NCBI GenBank assembly: GCA_003281225.1
Contig: QCCP01000004.1
Location: forward strand, 53,099 to 117,098
Origin: Prochlorococcus sp. AG-347-L20
GTDB lineage: Bacteria > Cyanobacteriota > Cyanobacteriia > PCC-6307 > Cyanobiaceae
Length of the DNA: 64,000 bases
Reading direction: 5' to 3'
Part shown: in pieces, positions 48,862 through 59,259 of the stretch
How the letters are laid out: every line of letters begins with the position of its first letter
How positions within the stretch are numbered: the stretch's first letter is position 1
Position numbers and translations under genes: made by a program
The notes under the pieces: model-generated
Seen by the model: the letters and a program-made list of their open reading frames with translations, nothing else
The model's database searches: none
Told to the model about the DNA's origin: nothing

Positions 48862-48889
48862 TAAATTGTTTACAAACTTAGCAAAATTG

Positions 48890-49042
48890 ATGCAAACTTT
48901 ATCATCTGCTCCAGATCCTGCAGTATCTATAGCTGTAACAATTCTGGCTTTACTTTTAGCTTTGACCGGTTTTGGTCTATGGACTGCCTTCGGACCTAAA
49001 GCAGCCAAGCTTACTGATCCTTGGGATGATCATGACGATTAA
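48890..49042 (+). CDS. psbN: PsbN, photosystem II assembly protein
   Basis: A 50-residue single-helix thylakoid protein that aids PSII reaction-centre assembly. Reading from ATG 48890: MQTLSSAPDPAVSIAVTILA, then LLLALTGFGLWTAFGPKAAK, ending LTDPWDDHDD. The helix and the GFGLWTAFGP motif are typical. It is short enough to be missed by length-filtered ORF calls. Confidence 0.96.
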   Translation: MQTLSSAPDPAVSIAVTILALLLALTGFGLWTAFGPKAAKLTDPWDDHDD

Positions 49043-49158
49043 TCAATTAATCTTCCTTAAAGTATTTCAAAATTTACCAAAAATACAAAAAGTAAACAAT
49101 TAACCATAGTTTAATTATAAATTTAATAGGATATAAATCTGTCAGCACTAGTAATTCC

Positions 49159-49287
49159 ATGCTCGCCTTAAAAATTTCTGTTTACACTATCGTTTTTTTC
49201 TTTGTTGGAATATTTCTTTTCGGATTTTTAGCAAGTGACCCAACAAGAACTCCAAACAGAAAAGACCTCGAAAGTCCTCAAGATTAA
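49159..49287 (+). CDS. psbI: Photosystem II reaction-centre protein PsbI
   Basis: A 42-residue single-helix subunit beside D1. ATG 49159 begins [20 protein letters not shown], followed by [22 protein letters not shown], matching PsbI throughout. The 116-base gap after psbN contains a presumed promoter only. Confidence 0.96.
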
Positions 49288-49309
49288 TTTTTTTAATTAA
49301 ATTCTTAAA

Positions 49310-51310
49310 TTGATTTCAGGTATATCCAAAAAAGTAATATTTTTCTCTTTTCTTTTCGTTAATTGTATTCAGCCATCAACTTCAGCTGAATTATTAAAAA
49401 TTAATAAAGATATAAATAACCGGAAAATAATAACAACTCCATCAAATGTATCTAATTTAGAGAATTTATTAAATTCTAAAAATAATCCTCTCACTAATGA
49501 TTTTGAAGATATTGATTATGTAAAATTTTTAAAGAAAAAAACAAATTCATTTGTGGTTGCTAAAGCCGAAAATGAACAAGAGTTAATAATACAATCGGAT
49601 AAACAGTCCGAAATAAGTGATGTTATTTATGCAGAGGGTAATGTGTCTGTTTCTTATAGGGGCAAACTCTTAAAAGCTGATAAATTAATATACGACAAGT
49701 CAAATAAAAAGATTGAAGCAAAAGGAAATATAACATTCATATTAGGAGATCAAATCTTTAGAGTTTCGCAACTTGAATACAGCTTTATTAGTGAAAAAGG
49801 TTATCTATTAGATGTTAAGGGCGTTATTAATACCAATACCTTGATTGATGATATATCTTCAAATTTCAGCTCATCAGATTCTAAAAAATTAGGAAATTTA
49901 ATTGATTTCAATAAAAAAGAAGTTATAAATACTCCTGAATATGTAGAGAATTGGTTGTTTTTTACAGAAAAGTTAACCATAGATGGAGATAAATGGAAGA
50001 GTAAGAAGGCTATATTTAGTAATGATTTACTTGAATTAAAACAAGTAAAATTAGCAATCAATTCATTAGAAGTTTTTCCTATTAATGAAAAACTTAGATT
50101 TAAATCCTCATTAAATTATTTAATACTTGACGAAAAAGTATCAATCCCCTTTTGGTTAGGTAGTAGAAATTTTGATTCTAAAAACGTTCAACCTACAAAT
50201 ACATGGAACTTTGGATATGAAAATTTAGATAAGGATGGGTATTTTATCGGGAGGAGAATTAACTCAATAGACATAAATGATGATTTTGTTCTTGATTTAG
50301 AACCTCAATTCTTGATTCAACGCTCGCTCAAAGGCTATACAAAAAGTTTTGTAAATAAGGGGGAATCAATAACTTCAGATAGGGTTAAGAGAAATTCAAG
50401 TTTTGAAGATTATTTTGCACTAAAATCCCAGATAAAAGGCACAATAAAAAATTGGGATTTGGAAATAGAAAAGAATTTAAATTCTCTTGATTTCAATAAA
50501 TTTTCAGATGCATTTAGATTCAACACCAAATTGAGTAAAGAAATTGATTTATTAGATTCAGTATGGGAAAAAAGTTTTTATGGAGTTTATAGAGAGAGGG
50601 TTTGGAATGGTTCATTAGGTGAAGCAGAAATTTACTCTGGTTATGGTTCAAAATTGCAAAAAGAAAATACTTGGATTACTGATGGCATCAAAAAGTCAGA
50701 ATTTTTATCTTTAGGATTGGCCAACATAACAGCTGAGGCTCTAAATACAAAAAATCTAGTAACTAGCCTAAAAGGTAATTTGTTTTATTCTCTTGATCAG
50801 AAATTTCCAATTAATATTGTAAATCCTAAAAAGAAATCTATTGATATTTCATATAAGTACATTCCTGAACCAATTTCTAAAGGATTAAGTCTTAATACAA
50901 GATTAGAAGCATCATATTCTTTCTATGAAAATGGACATCATCAAGAATATTTAGGGCTAGGTATAGGCCCAGAATTAATATTTGGTAATTTTAAAAACAA
51001 AACTTTTGATTATACTCGTATAAGTCTTTTACCTTTTTATAAATTTGATAGTGGAGAAAGTGTTTTTAAGTTTGATCAGAATTATGAGGACTTAACCTTG
51101 AATATTTCTTATGATCAGCAATTATATGGACCAATTATTCTCAAAAGTTTTGGGATTTTGAACTTAACAAACGATTCAAATGATTATGGTGAGTTTATAG
51201 ATTCTAAAATTTCCTTAAATTGGAAAAAAAGATCCTATGAAGTTGGTATTTTTTATCAACCTCATAATCAAGCAGGGGGAATCTCTTTCAAGTTATTTGG
51301 ATTTAGATAG
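49310..51310 (+). CDS. LptD/OstA-like outer-membrane protein (DUF3769)
   Basis: A 666-residue protein with an N-terminal signal-like segment (about 5-28, ending STSA), an OstA/LptA-type beta-jellyroll near 100-170 (VIYAEGNVSVSYRGKLLKADKLIYDKSNKKIEAKGNITF), and a long beta-rich region ending in FKLFGFR with a terminal aromatic-arginine as in barrels. It fits the cyanobacterial DUF3769/LptD-like family that probably inserts LPS. Start TTG 49310, 22 bases after psbI. It differs strongly from E. coli LptD. Confidence 0.8.
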   Translation: MISGISKKVIFFSFLFVNCIQPSTSAELLKINKDINNRKIITTPSNVSNLENLLNSKNNPLTNDFEDIDYVKFLKKKTNSFVVAKAENEQELIIQSDKQSEISDVIYAEGNVSVSYRGKLLKADKLIYDKSNKKIEAKGNITFILGDQIFRVSQLEYSFISEKGYLLDVKGVINTNTLIDDISSNFSSSDSKKLGNLIDFNKKEVINTPEYVENWLFFTEKLTIDGDKWKSKKAIFSNDLLELKQVKLAINSLEVFPINEKLRFKSSLNYLILDEKVSIPFWLGSRNFDSKNVQPTNTWNFGYENLDKDGYFIGRRINSIDINDDFVLDLEPQFLIQRSLKGYTKSFVNKGESITSDRVKRNSSFEDYFALKSQIKGTIKNWDLEIEKNLNSLDFNKFSDAFRFNTKLSKEIDLLDSVWEKSFYGVYRERVWNGSLGEAEIYSGYGSKLQKENTWITDGIKKSEFLSLGLANITAEALNTKNLVTSLKGNLFYSLDQKFPINIVNPKKKSIDISYKYIPEPISKGLSLNTRLEASYSFYENGHHQEYLGLGIGPELIFGNFKNKTFDYTRISLLPFYKFDSGESVFKFDQNYEDLTLNISYDQQLYGPIILKSFGILNLTNDSNDYGEFIDSKISLNWKKRSYEVGIFYQPHNQAGGISFKLFGFR

Positions 51311-51934
51311 CTAAGAATAATGAGAGTTAAATTTTATATAAGGTAATTGGTTAAATTTATTGTCTATTAAATTTTCATTATCAAGTAGTCTTGAAGTAGC
51401 ATCCCATTCTCCTGATAAAAACATTTTTCTTGAGCTTTCCCTAATCTCAAGATTTAAATTCAAATCGTTTGATTTTGCTAAGGATGTTTTCAGATCAATT
51501 TCTAAAAATAAAAATTGATCATCGCAATAGTTTTGCATTTGTTCTATGTATTTTTTAGATAACGTAAAACATGGAATTCCGATTGCAATACAATTACTGT
51601 AAAAAATATCGGCAAAACTCTCGCCTATAATTGCTTTTATACCCCATCTCATAAGCGCTTGGGGAGCATGTTCTCTACTGGAACCACATCCAAAATTGCT
51701 ATTAACAATTAGTATCGAGGCATTTTTGTTTTTCTCAAGATCAAAAGGATGCCTTCCTTTTAAAGATTTTCTATCATCTTCAAAAACAGATTCACCCAAT
51801 GAATCAAAGTTAACACACTTTAAAAAACGAGCTGGAATTATTCGATCTGTATCAATGTCATTACCAATCAAGGGGATACATTGCCCGTTAATATTTGAAA
51901 TTTTTCCAATTGGCTGAGTAAACTCTGATTTCAT
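51311..51934 (-). CDS. leuD: 3-isopropylmalate dehydratase small subunit
   Basis: With LeuC isomerises 2- to 3-isopropylmalate in leucine synthesis. Its 207 residues contain PLIGNDIDTDRIIPARFLK, ILIVNSNFGCGSSREHAPQALMRWGIKAIIGESFADIF and NCIAIGIP. It overlaps leuC by one base (TGATG). Its end touches the convergent LptD-like gene with no spacer. Confidence 0.97.
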   Translation of the reverse strand: MKSEFTQPIGKISNINGQCIPLIGNDIDTDRIIPARFLKCVNFDSLGESVFEDDRKSLKGRHPFDLEKNKNASILIVNSNFGCGSSREHAPQALMRWGIKAIIGESFADIFYSNCIAIGIPCFTLSKKYIEQMQNYCDDQFLFLEIDLKTSLAKSNDLNLNLEIRESSRKMFLSGEWDATSRLLDNENLIDNKFNQLPYIKFNSHYS

Positions 51935-53340
51935 CAGTTAATAAATTCTCTAACGTCACTGACTTTGCCATTAATTGCAGCAGCGGCAACCATTGCTGGA
52001 CTCATGAGCAGTGTTCTCCCACTGGGAGATCCTTGCCTACCCTTAAAATTTCTATTACTAGAACTAGCACTAACTTGATTACCTATTAGCTTATCTGAAT
52101 TCATTGCTAAACACATTGAGCAGCCAGGTTCTCTCCATTGAAAGCCAGAATCCTTAAATATCTGATCAAGACCCTCTTGTTTTGCTTTAGTGGCTACTTT
52201 TTCTGAACCTGGAACTACAAATGCTTTGACATTCTTGGATACTTTTTTGTTTTTTATTACTTTAGCTGCAATTCTTAAGTCACTTATTCTTCCATTTGTG
52301 CAACTACCTATGAAACAAACATCAACAGGAGTATCTTTGATATATTGCCCCGGCTTGAAACTCATATATTCATAAGCCTCTTTTGCAACTAATTTATCAT
52401 TTGGGGACAAGTCATCTAAAAGAGGGATTTGTTGATTAATGCTTATACTCTGGCCAGGAGTAATCCCCCAGGTTACGGTTGGCTCCACTTTTGAAGCATC
52501 TAATTTAATTACATCATCATAAATTGAATTTTCATCGCTTTTTAATGATTTCCACCATGTGATCGCTTTATTCCAATGCTCACTTTTTGGAGCACATAAT
52601 TTATTTTTAATGTAACTAAATGTCTTTTCATCAGGGTTAATGTAGCCGCATCTTGCTCCTCCTTCAATAGACATATTACATATAGTCATCCTCTCTTCCA
52701 TTGATAATTCATCTATCGCGGGCCCAGCGAATTCATATGCGAAACCTACTCCTGCCTTTACACCAAGTTCATTAATGATATGAAGTACTAAATCCTTAGC
52801 AAAAACACCCTTCGATAATTTTTTGTCACACCAAATCTGCCTCACTTTCAATTTGTTGATAGCGATGGTTTGGGTAGCGAGGACATCTCTCACTTGACTT
52901 GTACCTATCCCAAAAGCAATTGACCCAAAAGCTCCATGAGTTGAAGTATGAGAATCTCCGCAAGCGATTGTCATTCCTGGCTGAGTAAGCCCTAATTCTG
53001 GTGCTACTACATGAACTATCCCTTGATTACCACTACCAATATTAAAAAATCTTATTTTATGTTCTAAGCAATTCTTCTCAAGTGTTTCAATCATCCGTTC
53101 GGCGAGATTATCTTTGAAAGGCCTGCTCTGATTATCTGTTGGCACAATATGATCAACAGTAGCAACAGTTCTATCAGGGTATTTTACTTTTAAGTTTTTG
53201 TCCTTTAAAGCACCAAATGCTTGAGGACTCGTCACTTCATGGATGAGATGAAGACCAATAAATATCTGATCAGAACCTCCTGGAAGACTTGAAACTTTAT
53301 GTAAATTCCAAACTTTATCAAATAGGGTATCTTGACTCAA
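51934..53340 (-). CDS. leuC: 3-isopropylmalate dehydratase large subunit
   Basis: Aconitase-family [4Fe-4S] enzyme. The 468 residues show [31 protein letters not shown], and cluster cysteines in [10 protein letters not shown] and [11 protein letters not shown]. Ends and length match LeuC of the bacterial heterodimeric type. It follows cinA by 13 bases. Confidence 0.98.
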   Translation of the reverse strand: MSQDTLFDKVWNLHKVSSLPGGSDQIFIGLHLIHEVTSPQAFGALKDKNLKVKYPDRTVATVDHIVPTDNQSRPFKDNLAERMIETLEKNCLEHKIRFFNIGSGNQGIVHVVAPELGLTQPGMTIACGDSHTSTHGAFGSIAFGIGTSQVRDVLATQTIAINKLKVRQIWCDKKLSKGVFAKDLVLHIINELGVKAGVGFAYEFAGPAIDELSMEERMTICNMSIEGGARCGYINPDEKTFSYIKNKLCAPKSEHWNKAITWWKSLKSDENSIYDDVIKLDASKVEPTVTWGITPGQSISINQQIPLLDDLSPNDKLVAKEAYEYMSFKPGQYIKDTPVDVCFIGSCTNGRISDLRIAAKVIKNKKVSKNVKAFVVPGSEKVATKAKQEGLDQIFKDSGFQWREPGCSMCLAMNSDKLIGNQVSASSSNRNFKGRQGSPSGRTLLMSPAMVAAAAINGKVSDVREFIN

Positions 53341-53353
53341 TTTGTAAAAATAG

Positions 53354-54628
53354 TTACTTACTATTCGATAATAGGATTAATCTGAGACTGTTCAAACACA
53401 CATTTACACTTAGTGTTTGTATTTCGTTTCTATTTCGGGTTGAGTTAAATAGTTTTTTTATATTAGTTATGTGATTATTTGGTCCTGAAACTGTGATATA
53501 GACAAGACCAACCGGTTTATCTTGACTGCCTCCGTTAGGACCAGCTATTCCACTAATTGCTATTGCCCAATCTGCTCCTAATTTCTCTTTTACATTAATT
53601 GCCATGGCCTCACAAACTTCTTCAGAAACAGCTCCATATTTTGTAAGCTTTTCTTCAGAAATATTTAATAATGAATTTTTTAGTTCATTACTATAGGAAA
53701 TAATACTACCTTTAAAAACTTGAGATGAACCTGATATTGAGGTTAGTGATGAAGAAAGAAGACCTCCGGTGCAGGATTCAGCAAAAACAATAGTTTGGTT
53801 CCTTTTGGTTAATTCTTTTATTAAAACGCTTGGAAGAGTATCGTTATCCTCTCCAAAAATGAATTTCGAAAATTCTTTTTTTAATTTTTCTTTTACAGGC
53901 TTAATTATAGTTTTTGCTTCCAGGTCATTCTTTGCTCGTGCGGTAATTCTGAGCTTAACCTCTCCTAAGTTTGCATATGGCGCAACCGTCGGGTTTTTAA
54001 GATTTAATAAATCATTAATTTTTTCTGCAACGCTAGATTCTCCAATGCCTGTAAATTTGAGAGTATTTGAAAAAAATGAATAACTATCTGAGAATTTGGT
54101 TTTAATGAAATCATACGCCGTTTCTTCCCACATAGTTTTCATTTCACTTGGTACTCCAGGGAAAGTAAGAATAGTAAATCCTTTTAATGGTTCCCAAATC
54201 ATCCCTGGGGCAGTGCCCCTAGAGTTATTAATAATTTGAGCACTTTTTGGGAAGAAACATTGTTTCCTTAAGCTAGAAGAATCGTCCTGGAGCTTTGAGT
54301 TTGAAAGTTTTTGTTTAATTTCGTCCCATAAGTGCGGTCTTTCAAAAAGAGATACATTAAAAGATTTGGCTATTGCTTCAGTAGTTAAGTCATCTGGGGT
54401 GGGTCCCAAGCCACCTGTTGTAATTAGAAGATTACTTCTTTTTGATATTTCTTGAATTACTTTCATAATTCGATCACAATTATCACCTACAGTTGATTGC
54501 CTAAAGTGATTTAAGCCTAGTTCAGACAACTGTTCAGAAATCCATTGAGAATTTGTATTTGTAATATTTCCTAAAAGTAACTCTGTTCCAATAGAAAGAA
54601 TTTCAACTCCCTTGGAATTAGGACTCAT
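53354..54628 (-). CDS. cinA: CinA-family protein (competence/damage-inducible; NMN amidase)
   Basis: Two domains: an N-terminal molybdopterin-binding-like domain (1-170; [29 protein letters not shown]) and a C-terminal nicotinamide-nucleotide amidase domain (about 265-415; [40 protein letters not shown]). CinA proteins recycle NMN or ADP-ribose; a link to competence is species-dependent. Length 424 is full. Four-base overlap with glyA. Confidence 0.94.
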   Translation of the reverse strand: MSPNSKGVEILSIGTELLLGNITNTNSQWISEQLSELGLNHFRQSTVGDNCDRIMKVIQEISKRSNLLITTGGLGPTPDDLTTEAIAKSFNVSLFERPHLWDEIKQKLSNSKLQDDSSSLRKQCFFPKSAQIINNSRGTAPGMIWEPLKGFTILTFPGVPSEMKTMWEETAYDFIKTKFSDSYSFFSNTLKFTGIGESSVAEKINDLLNLKNPTVAPYANLGEVKLRITARAKNDLEAKTIIKPVKEKLKKEFSKFIFGEDNDTLPSVLIKELTKRNQTIVFAESCTGGLLSSSLTSISGSSQVFKGSIISYSNELKNSLLNISEEKLTKYGAVSEEVCEAMAINVKEKLGADWAIAISGIAGPNGGSQDKPVGLVYITVSGPNNHITNIKKLFNSTRNRNEIQTLSVNVCLNSLRLILLSNSK

Positions 54629-55896
54629 TTAATTGATGCTTCAAGTTTGCCTTCATAAAGCGGAAAACGATTACATAAGGATAATACTCTTTCTTTACAT
54701 TGACTTTCAATCAGTGAATCGTCTGGGTTAAGTAATCTATCAGCAATAATTTCGCCAACTTCTGCAAAAGCATTCTCATTAAAGCCTCTAGTAGTTAAAG
54801 CGGCAGTACCTAACCTTAGACCGCTGGTCACAAACGGTGATTCAGGGTCAAATGGAACAGTATTTTTATTTGCAGTGATATTCACTTCACTTACGAGCAA
54901 GTCAGCAATTTTACCAGTCATATTGATGCTCCTTAAATCGAGTAAAACAATATGATTATCAGTGCCTCCACTAACGATATTAATACCTCTATTTTTTAAA
55001 GTTAAAGCTAGAACTTTGGCATTTTTTATTACTTGTTGGGAATAATTAATGAAATCTGGCTGTAAGGCTTCTCCAAATGCAACTGCTTTAGCGGCAATAA
55101 TATGTTCTAGGGGCCCACCTTGAGTTCCAGGGAAAACAGATTTATCAAATTTCTTTCCAAATTCTGCATCTTTACACAAGATAAGTCCCCCTCTAGGCCC
55201 TCTTAATGTTTTATGAGTAGTTGTAGTTACTACATCACAATAAGGTATTGGATTTGGGTGAAGTTTACTTGCTACAAGACCGGCAATGTGTGCAATATCA
55301 GCCATTAAGAATGCACCAACTTCATCTGCAATATTTCTAAATGATTCAAAATCGATTGTTCTTGGATAAGCAGAATATCCGCATATGATTAATTTTGGTT
55401 TTGTTTGCAGTGCTATCTCTCTTATCTCATTAAAATTCAATTCACTAGTTTCTTTATTTACACCATAGTGAACCGCATTGAACCACTTGCCACTCATATT
55501 TACTGGAGATCCATGAGTTAGGTGTCCACCGTGAGATAAATCCATCCCCATGATTGTGTCGCCAGGTTTAAGGAGACTTAGGAAAACAGCAGCATTTGCC
55601 TGCGCACCACTATGGGGTTGAACATTAGCCCAATTTGCATTAAATAATTTTTTCGCTCTCTGAATAGCTAATTCCTCGATTTCATCAACAAATTCACATC
55701 CCCCGTAATATCTTTTTTGAGGTAATCCTTCGGCATATTTATTTGTAAGGACGGATCCTTGAGCCTGCATGACGGCAGTTGATGCAAAATTTTCACTTGC
55801 GATTAACTCAAGATGAGTTTCCTGTCTATTTTTTTCAGAGTTGATAAATTTGGATATTACTGGATCACTTTCTTTAAGATTTTGAAGGATATTCAT
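54625..55896 (-). CDS. glyA: Serine hydroxymethyltransferase
   Basis: PLP enzyme interconverting serine and glycine with folate; supplies the methylene-folate used by ThyX and serves photorespiratory glycine. The 423 residues have [24 protein letters not shown], the PLP-lysine region [16 protein letters not shown], and [19 protein letters not shown]. First gene of glyA-cinA-leuC-leuD, a tightly packed run. Confidence 0.98.
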   Translation of the reverse strand: MNILQNLKESDPVISKFINSEKNRQETHLELIASENFASTAVMQAQGSVLTNKYAEGLPQKRYYGGCEFVDEIEELAIQRAKKLFNANWANVQPHSGAQANAAVFLSLLKPGDTIMGMDLSHGGHLTHGSPVNMSGKWFNAVHYGVNKETSELNFNEIREIALQTKPKLIICGYSAYPRTIDFESFRNIADEVGAFLMADIAHIAGLVASKLHPNPIPYCDVVTTTTHKTLRGPRGGLILCKDAEFGKKFDKSVFPGTQGGPLEHIIAAKAVAFGEALQPDFINYSQQVIKNAKVLALTLKNRGINIVSGGTDNHIVLLDLRSINMTGKIADLLVSEVNITANKNTVPFDPESPFVTSGLRLGTAALTTRGFNENAFAEVGEIIADRLLNPDDSLIESQCKERVLSLCNRFPLYEGKLEASIK

Positions 55897-55973
55897 TGAA
55901 TTTGATGAGTAATACCCATAATATAGACGATATTTTTTAGAAAAATATAAAAAGAATATTTCAGAATTTTAAA

Positions 55974-56047
55974 CGCGCCTGGAGAGATTCGAACTCCCGA
56001 CACCCTGATCCGTAGTCAGGTGCTCTAATCCACTGAGCTACAGGCGC
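55974..56047 (-). tRNA. tRNA-Arg (anticodon ACG)
   Basis: On the minus strand: acceptor GCGCCTG/CAGGCGC, D arm TAGCTCAGTGGATTAGAGC, anticodon stem CCTGA/TCAGG with loop CTACGGA (anticodon ACG), T arm TCGGGAGTTCGAATCTCTCC and discriminator G, 74 bases. No attachment-site duplicate or integrase is nearby. Confidence 0.95.
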
Positions 56048-56133
56048 ATAATTATGTAATATCTCTGTTTCAGGGTCTCTTAGTCAACTAGATATCGGGT
56101 AAAATATCTATTATTAACAATACAATTATTAAT

Positions 56134-56385
56134 ATGCCTATAAAGTGGTATGGAAATGGTGATCTAGAAGATCCTATTTATAAACATTTTTCTCGAATAG
56201 TAAACTTTGTTATTCACTGTATGATATTTACTGCAATTGTAAGTGGTACATGGCTTTTAAAAGAAATTAAATATGAAATAGATTTTTTTAATAATTTTGC
56301 AATTACTTGGTCAGTCCTTTTGGCCTCCCATTTATTTTTCGTGATTATAAAAAAACCTAAAGATACTTCAAAACAATCATCTTAA
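56134..56385 (+). CDS. Two-helix membrane protein, function unknown
   Basis: An 83-residue protein starting MPIKWYGNGDLEDPIYKHFS, with hydrophobic helices at about 23-42 and 52-72 and a basic/Ser-rich tail. I do not recognise a family, though the N-terminal Trp/Tyr/His-rich stretch looks conserved. It is 15 bases before the DUF3181-like gene on the same strand. Confidence 0.7.
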   Translation: MPIKWYGNGDLEDPIYKHFSRIVNFVIHCMIFTAIVSGTWLLKEIKYEIDFFNNFAITWSVLLASHLFFVIIKKPKDTSKQSS

Positions 56386-56400
56386 AACAATTCTATATTT

Positions 56401-56691
56401 ATGGACTCTCAGATACGAATAAGTGATCTAGAAAATATTATTTCAGAAAAGGTTTTTATAAAAATAGAAAAGTGGAATTTGTATCTTGGTGATGCTGGCT
56501 TAGCTAGGCATCTAGCTATTGAATGTATAAGCAATAAAGATCAAGGATCATTGGAGGCTGCAAAAATAAGTTTAAAAGCAATAAACGTAAAAGTAGGGGA
56601 TGGTATTAACACTATTCCATTGATTAATTTAATAACTACTTCACAAATTTTAGAATTAGAGGAGATTTTGGAAAGGTTTTTTGAAAACTAA
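56401..56691 (+). CDS. DUF3181-like small protein
   Basis: A 96-residue soluble, mainly helical protein: IRISDLENIISEKVFIKIEKWNLYLGDAGLARHLAIECI. The KWxLYLxDA pattern near residue 24-32 fits the cyanobacterial DUF3181 family as I recall it. Function unknown. Convergent with murJ, 8 bases apart. Confidence 0.72.
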   Translation: MDSQIRISDLENIISEKVFIKIEKWNLYLGDAGLARHLAIECISNKDQGSLEAAKISLKAINVKVGDGINTIPLINLITTSQILELEEILERFFEN

Positions 56692-56699
56692 ATTTTTTT

Positions 56700-58268
56700 T
56701 TAAACTTTAAATTTATTTACTTTAAAGTATTTTGTAAGTAAAAAATAAATTACAAAAAAAGTTAGAGATCCAAATATTAATAGAAAAAATTCTCCCATAT
56801 TTGAATTGTAGCTATTCGTAGTTTTGAGAATAGTAAAACAAAGTGTACTATCTATAAACGCTGCTAATGACATAAGGCTGATTTTTCTCAATAAATCCAA
56901 GTTAGGCAAATGGATAGCTTCATTACGTAGATTTAAAGAAAGCAAAATGCAAACTATATAGTTGACTATTACTGAAGATAAAATTATTCCTACAACTCCG
57001 AAATTATATGGAGAAAGATTCCCAAAATTTTTAATTGGGGCACCAATTAAAAACCAATCAAAAAAAATGTTAAATATTATCCCTGCAAATGAAGACTTAA
57101 AAGGGAATTTTGTTTTCTCTATTGAATAGTAAGTTCTTACTAATAAATCTCTATAAAGATAAAAAGGTATGCCAACTGCATAAGCAATTAATATATTCTT
57201 TACTTTTAAAGCCGCTGAATAATCAAAAGATCCTCTTTGAAAAACTAATTCTACGATTTGATTATTGAATGTTATGAAAAATCCCGTTAAAAAAATAGCT
57301 GTCAAGAAACAGTACTCTATCCCAGATATCAATTCTTTTTGAAGACCTCTGTCGTCTTTATCATTTCTTAATTTAGAGAATTTTGGAAGTAATGGCAAAA
57401 TCAAAGAGTTAGATAATATGCCTAAAGGAGCTTGTATGAGAAAGTTTCCGTAAGCTAGTCCAGATGCTGCTCCTTGAAAGCTTGAAGCAAAAAACATATC
57501 GATGAAAACATTAATTTGACTTAGACCTGATGAGATAGATGCGGGAATTATTAGTTTGAAAATCCTCCGCTCTTCATCTTTAAATAAATTGAAGGTTGAA
57601 TCTAACCTCAAGAGACCAATTTTCTTTATTTCCGAAATTTGAACAACAAACTGAATTAAAGTGCCCGTCAAAGTTGCAAAAGCTAGTAATCCCGTATATT
57701 TAAATAAATTAGAAGATATATTTTCTTGGTTGAAAATCCAACTCACTAAAATAAAAAAAATAGTAGTTAAGCTTGTTATTGCTGGACTTATACTTGATAA
57801 AAAGAATTTTCTTTGGGAATTTAAGGCGCCAAAGCTTAAACCTATGAATCCGGATAAAGGGATGCACGGTGTAAGTATTTGTAATTGGTAAGTAGCAATT
57901 GATTTAGCTTCCGAACTTAAATTGGGGGCTAATAATTCAATTAATAAACTGGAATTAGAGTAAATTAATATGGCTAAAATTAATAATAATATTGACAGTT
58001 TTATGCTTACTTGAGTTAAAACAATTCCTCCTTTTTTTTTGTTAAGCGGAGTTAAAACTGCAACGACTGCGTTATGTAACGGACCATTAATTCCTCCAAT
58101 AATTATTAGCAAAAAACCTGGGACTATATAGGCATAATTAAATGCGTCGTATGTTACCCCAACCCCAAAAGCAGCAGCTATAAATATTTGTCTTATACAT
58201 CCAGCTAATTTACTTAGACTAGTACCAAATGAAATTGAAAAAACATTTTTTTTAAAAAATGATTGCAT
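56700..58268 (-). CDS. murJ: Lipid II flippase MurJ
   Basis: Flips the peptidoglycan precursor lipid II across the inner membrane (MOP superfamily). The 522 residues give about 14 hydrophobic helices, with the N-terminal signature SISFGTSLSKLAGCIRQIFIAAAFGVG, DAFNYAYIVPGFL and the central FVFQRGSFD-like ELVFQRGSFDYSA. Length matches MurJ/MviN. No cell-wall neighbour apart from distant glmM. Confidence 0.93.
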   Translation of the reverse strand: MQSFFKKNVFSISFGTSLSKLAGCIRQIFIAAAFGVGVTYDAFNYAYIVPGFLLIIIGGINGPLHNAVVAVLTPLNKKKGGIVLTQVSIKLSILLLILAILIYSNSSLLIELLAPNLSSEAKSIATYQLQILTPCIPLSGFIGLSFGALNSQRKFFLSSISPAITSLTTIFFILVSWIFNQENISSNLFKYTGLLAFATLTGTLIQFVVQISEIKKIGLLRLDSTFNLFKDEERRIFKLIIPASISSGLSQINVFIDMFFASSFQGAASGLAYGNFLIQAPLGILSNSLILPLLPKFSKLRNDKDDRGLQKELISGIEYCFLTAIFLTGFFITFNNQIVELVFQRGSFDYSAALKVKNILIAYAVGIPFYLYRDLLVRTYYSIEKTKFPFKSSFAGIIFNIFFDWFLIGAPIKNFGNLSPYNFGVVGIILSSVIVNYIVCILLSLNLRNEAIHLPNLDLLRKISLMSLAAFIDSTLCFTILKTTNSYNSNMGEFFLLIFGSLTFFVIYFLLTKYFKVNKFKV

Positions 58269-58338
58269 TTGGATTTGTCTAAATTTTTCAAGAAGTTTAA
58301 GTTTCTATTATATTTGATTTTTAAATAAAGACATATTT

Positions 58339-59079
58339 ATGAATGATCGGATAATTGAATTTGATCCATTAATCGAAGGGGTTTTAATCAAGAGGTATAA
58401 AAGGTTTCTTGCAGATATAAAATTAGAAAGTGGAGAGGTTGTAACTGCTCATTGTGCTAACACAGGCCCAATGAAGGGACTTTTGAGTGAGGGAGCAAAA
58501 GTAAGAATAAGTGTTGCTTCTTCTCCAAAAAGAAAATTACCTTTTACATGGGAACAGATATGTGTATTAGATGCAAAAAATGAGGAGGTTTGGGTGGGTA
58601 TTAATACACTATTTGCAAATAAGTTAATCAAAAAGGTTATTGAGAAAAATTTGCTAAACGAAATAATAGGAGAAATAGACACAATTCAATCAGAAATCCC
58701 TTACGGAAAAGATAAAAAAAGCAGAATTGACTTTTTTTTAACTCCAAAATCTTCAAATCCTGATAAACGTAACATTTACATAGAAGTAAAAAATACGACT
58801 TGGATTAAAGAAAATGTAGCTCTATTCCCAGATACAGTAACGAAAAGAGGCCAAAAACACTTAATAGAATTAAAAGATCTGATTCCTGAAAGTAAAAGCG
58901 TTTTAGTACCTTGTATAACCAGAAAAGATGCAGAATTTTTTACTTCCGGAGATGAAGCAGACCCCTTATACGGCAAGCTTTTTAGAGAATCTTCCAGTGC
59001 AGGAATGATCACCATCCCTTGTTCGTTTGTATTTCATAAAGATCACGTTACATGGAATGGAATTAAACCTCTAAAATAA
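58339..59079 (+). CDS. sfsA: SfsA-family DNA-binding/nuclease-like protein
   Basis: SfsA was named as a sugar-fermentation stimulation protein; its biochemical role is unsettled, with an OB-like N-domain and a nuclease-like C-domain. The 246 residues have [41 protein letters not shown] and [10 protein letters not shown]...[14 protein letters not shown], matching the family over full length. Confidence 0.94.
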   Translation: MNDRIIEFDPLIEGVLIKRYKRFLADIKLESGEVVTAHCANTGPMKGLLSEGAKVRISVASSPKRKLPFTWEQICVLDAKNEEVWVGINTLFANKLIKKVIEKNLLNEIIGEIDTIQSEIPYGKDKKSRIDFFLTPKSSNPDKRNIYIEVKNTTWIKENVALFPDTVTKRGQKHLIELKDLIPESKSVLVPCITRKDAEFFTSGDEADPLYGKLFRESSSAGMITIPCSFVFHKDHVTWNGIKPLK

Positions 59080-59162
59080 TTAAAAAACTTGATAATTTGA
59101 AATTCTAAAAAAACAATTTTCAAATTTAACAAATAATTTTTTATGGTGCAACTATAAAATTG

Positions 59163-59205
59163 GTATAAACAACTACTAGACACTGATAAGTTTTTTGAAT
59201 AAATT
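59163..59205 (+). promoter_or_regulatory. NtcA site and -10 box of amt1
   Basis: GTA-TAAACAAC-TAC (59163-59176) is an exact GTA-N8-TAC NtcA site, and TAAATT (59200-59205) lies 23 bases downstream, the same layout as at ntcA. Predicted start near 59211. NtcA activation of amt1 is well known in cyanobacteria. Confidence 0.82.
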
Positions 59206-59218
59206 TAAATTTGAAAGG

Positions 59219-59240
59219 AAACAGCACAAACTGTTTTTTT
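59219..59240 (+). other. Hairpin with T-run in the amt1 leader
   Basis: AAACAG (59219-59224), loop CACAAA, CTGTTT (59231-59236), then more T. The stem is only 6 bp and A-T rich. It lies between the predicted start and the ATG at 59260 and resembles a weak intrinsic terminator, so it could be an attenuator, or may mean little. Confidence 0.35.
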
Positions 59241-59259
59241 GCAGATCTAATTTTTTTTT

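Noticed and set aside
36092..56047. tRNA-Leu and tRNA-Arg as island attachment sites
   Set aside because: No repeated tRNA 3' fragment, integrase or composition change is visible next to either tRNA.
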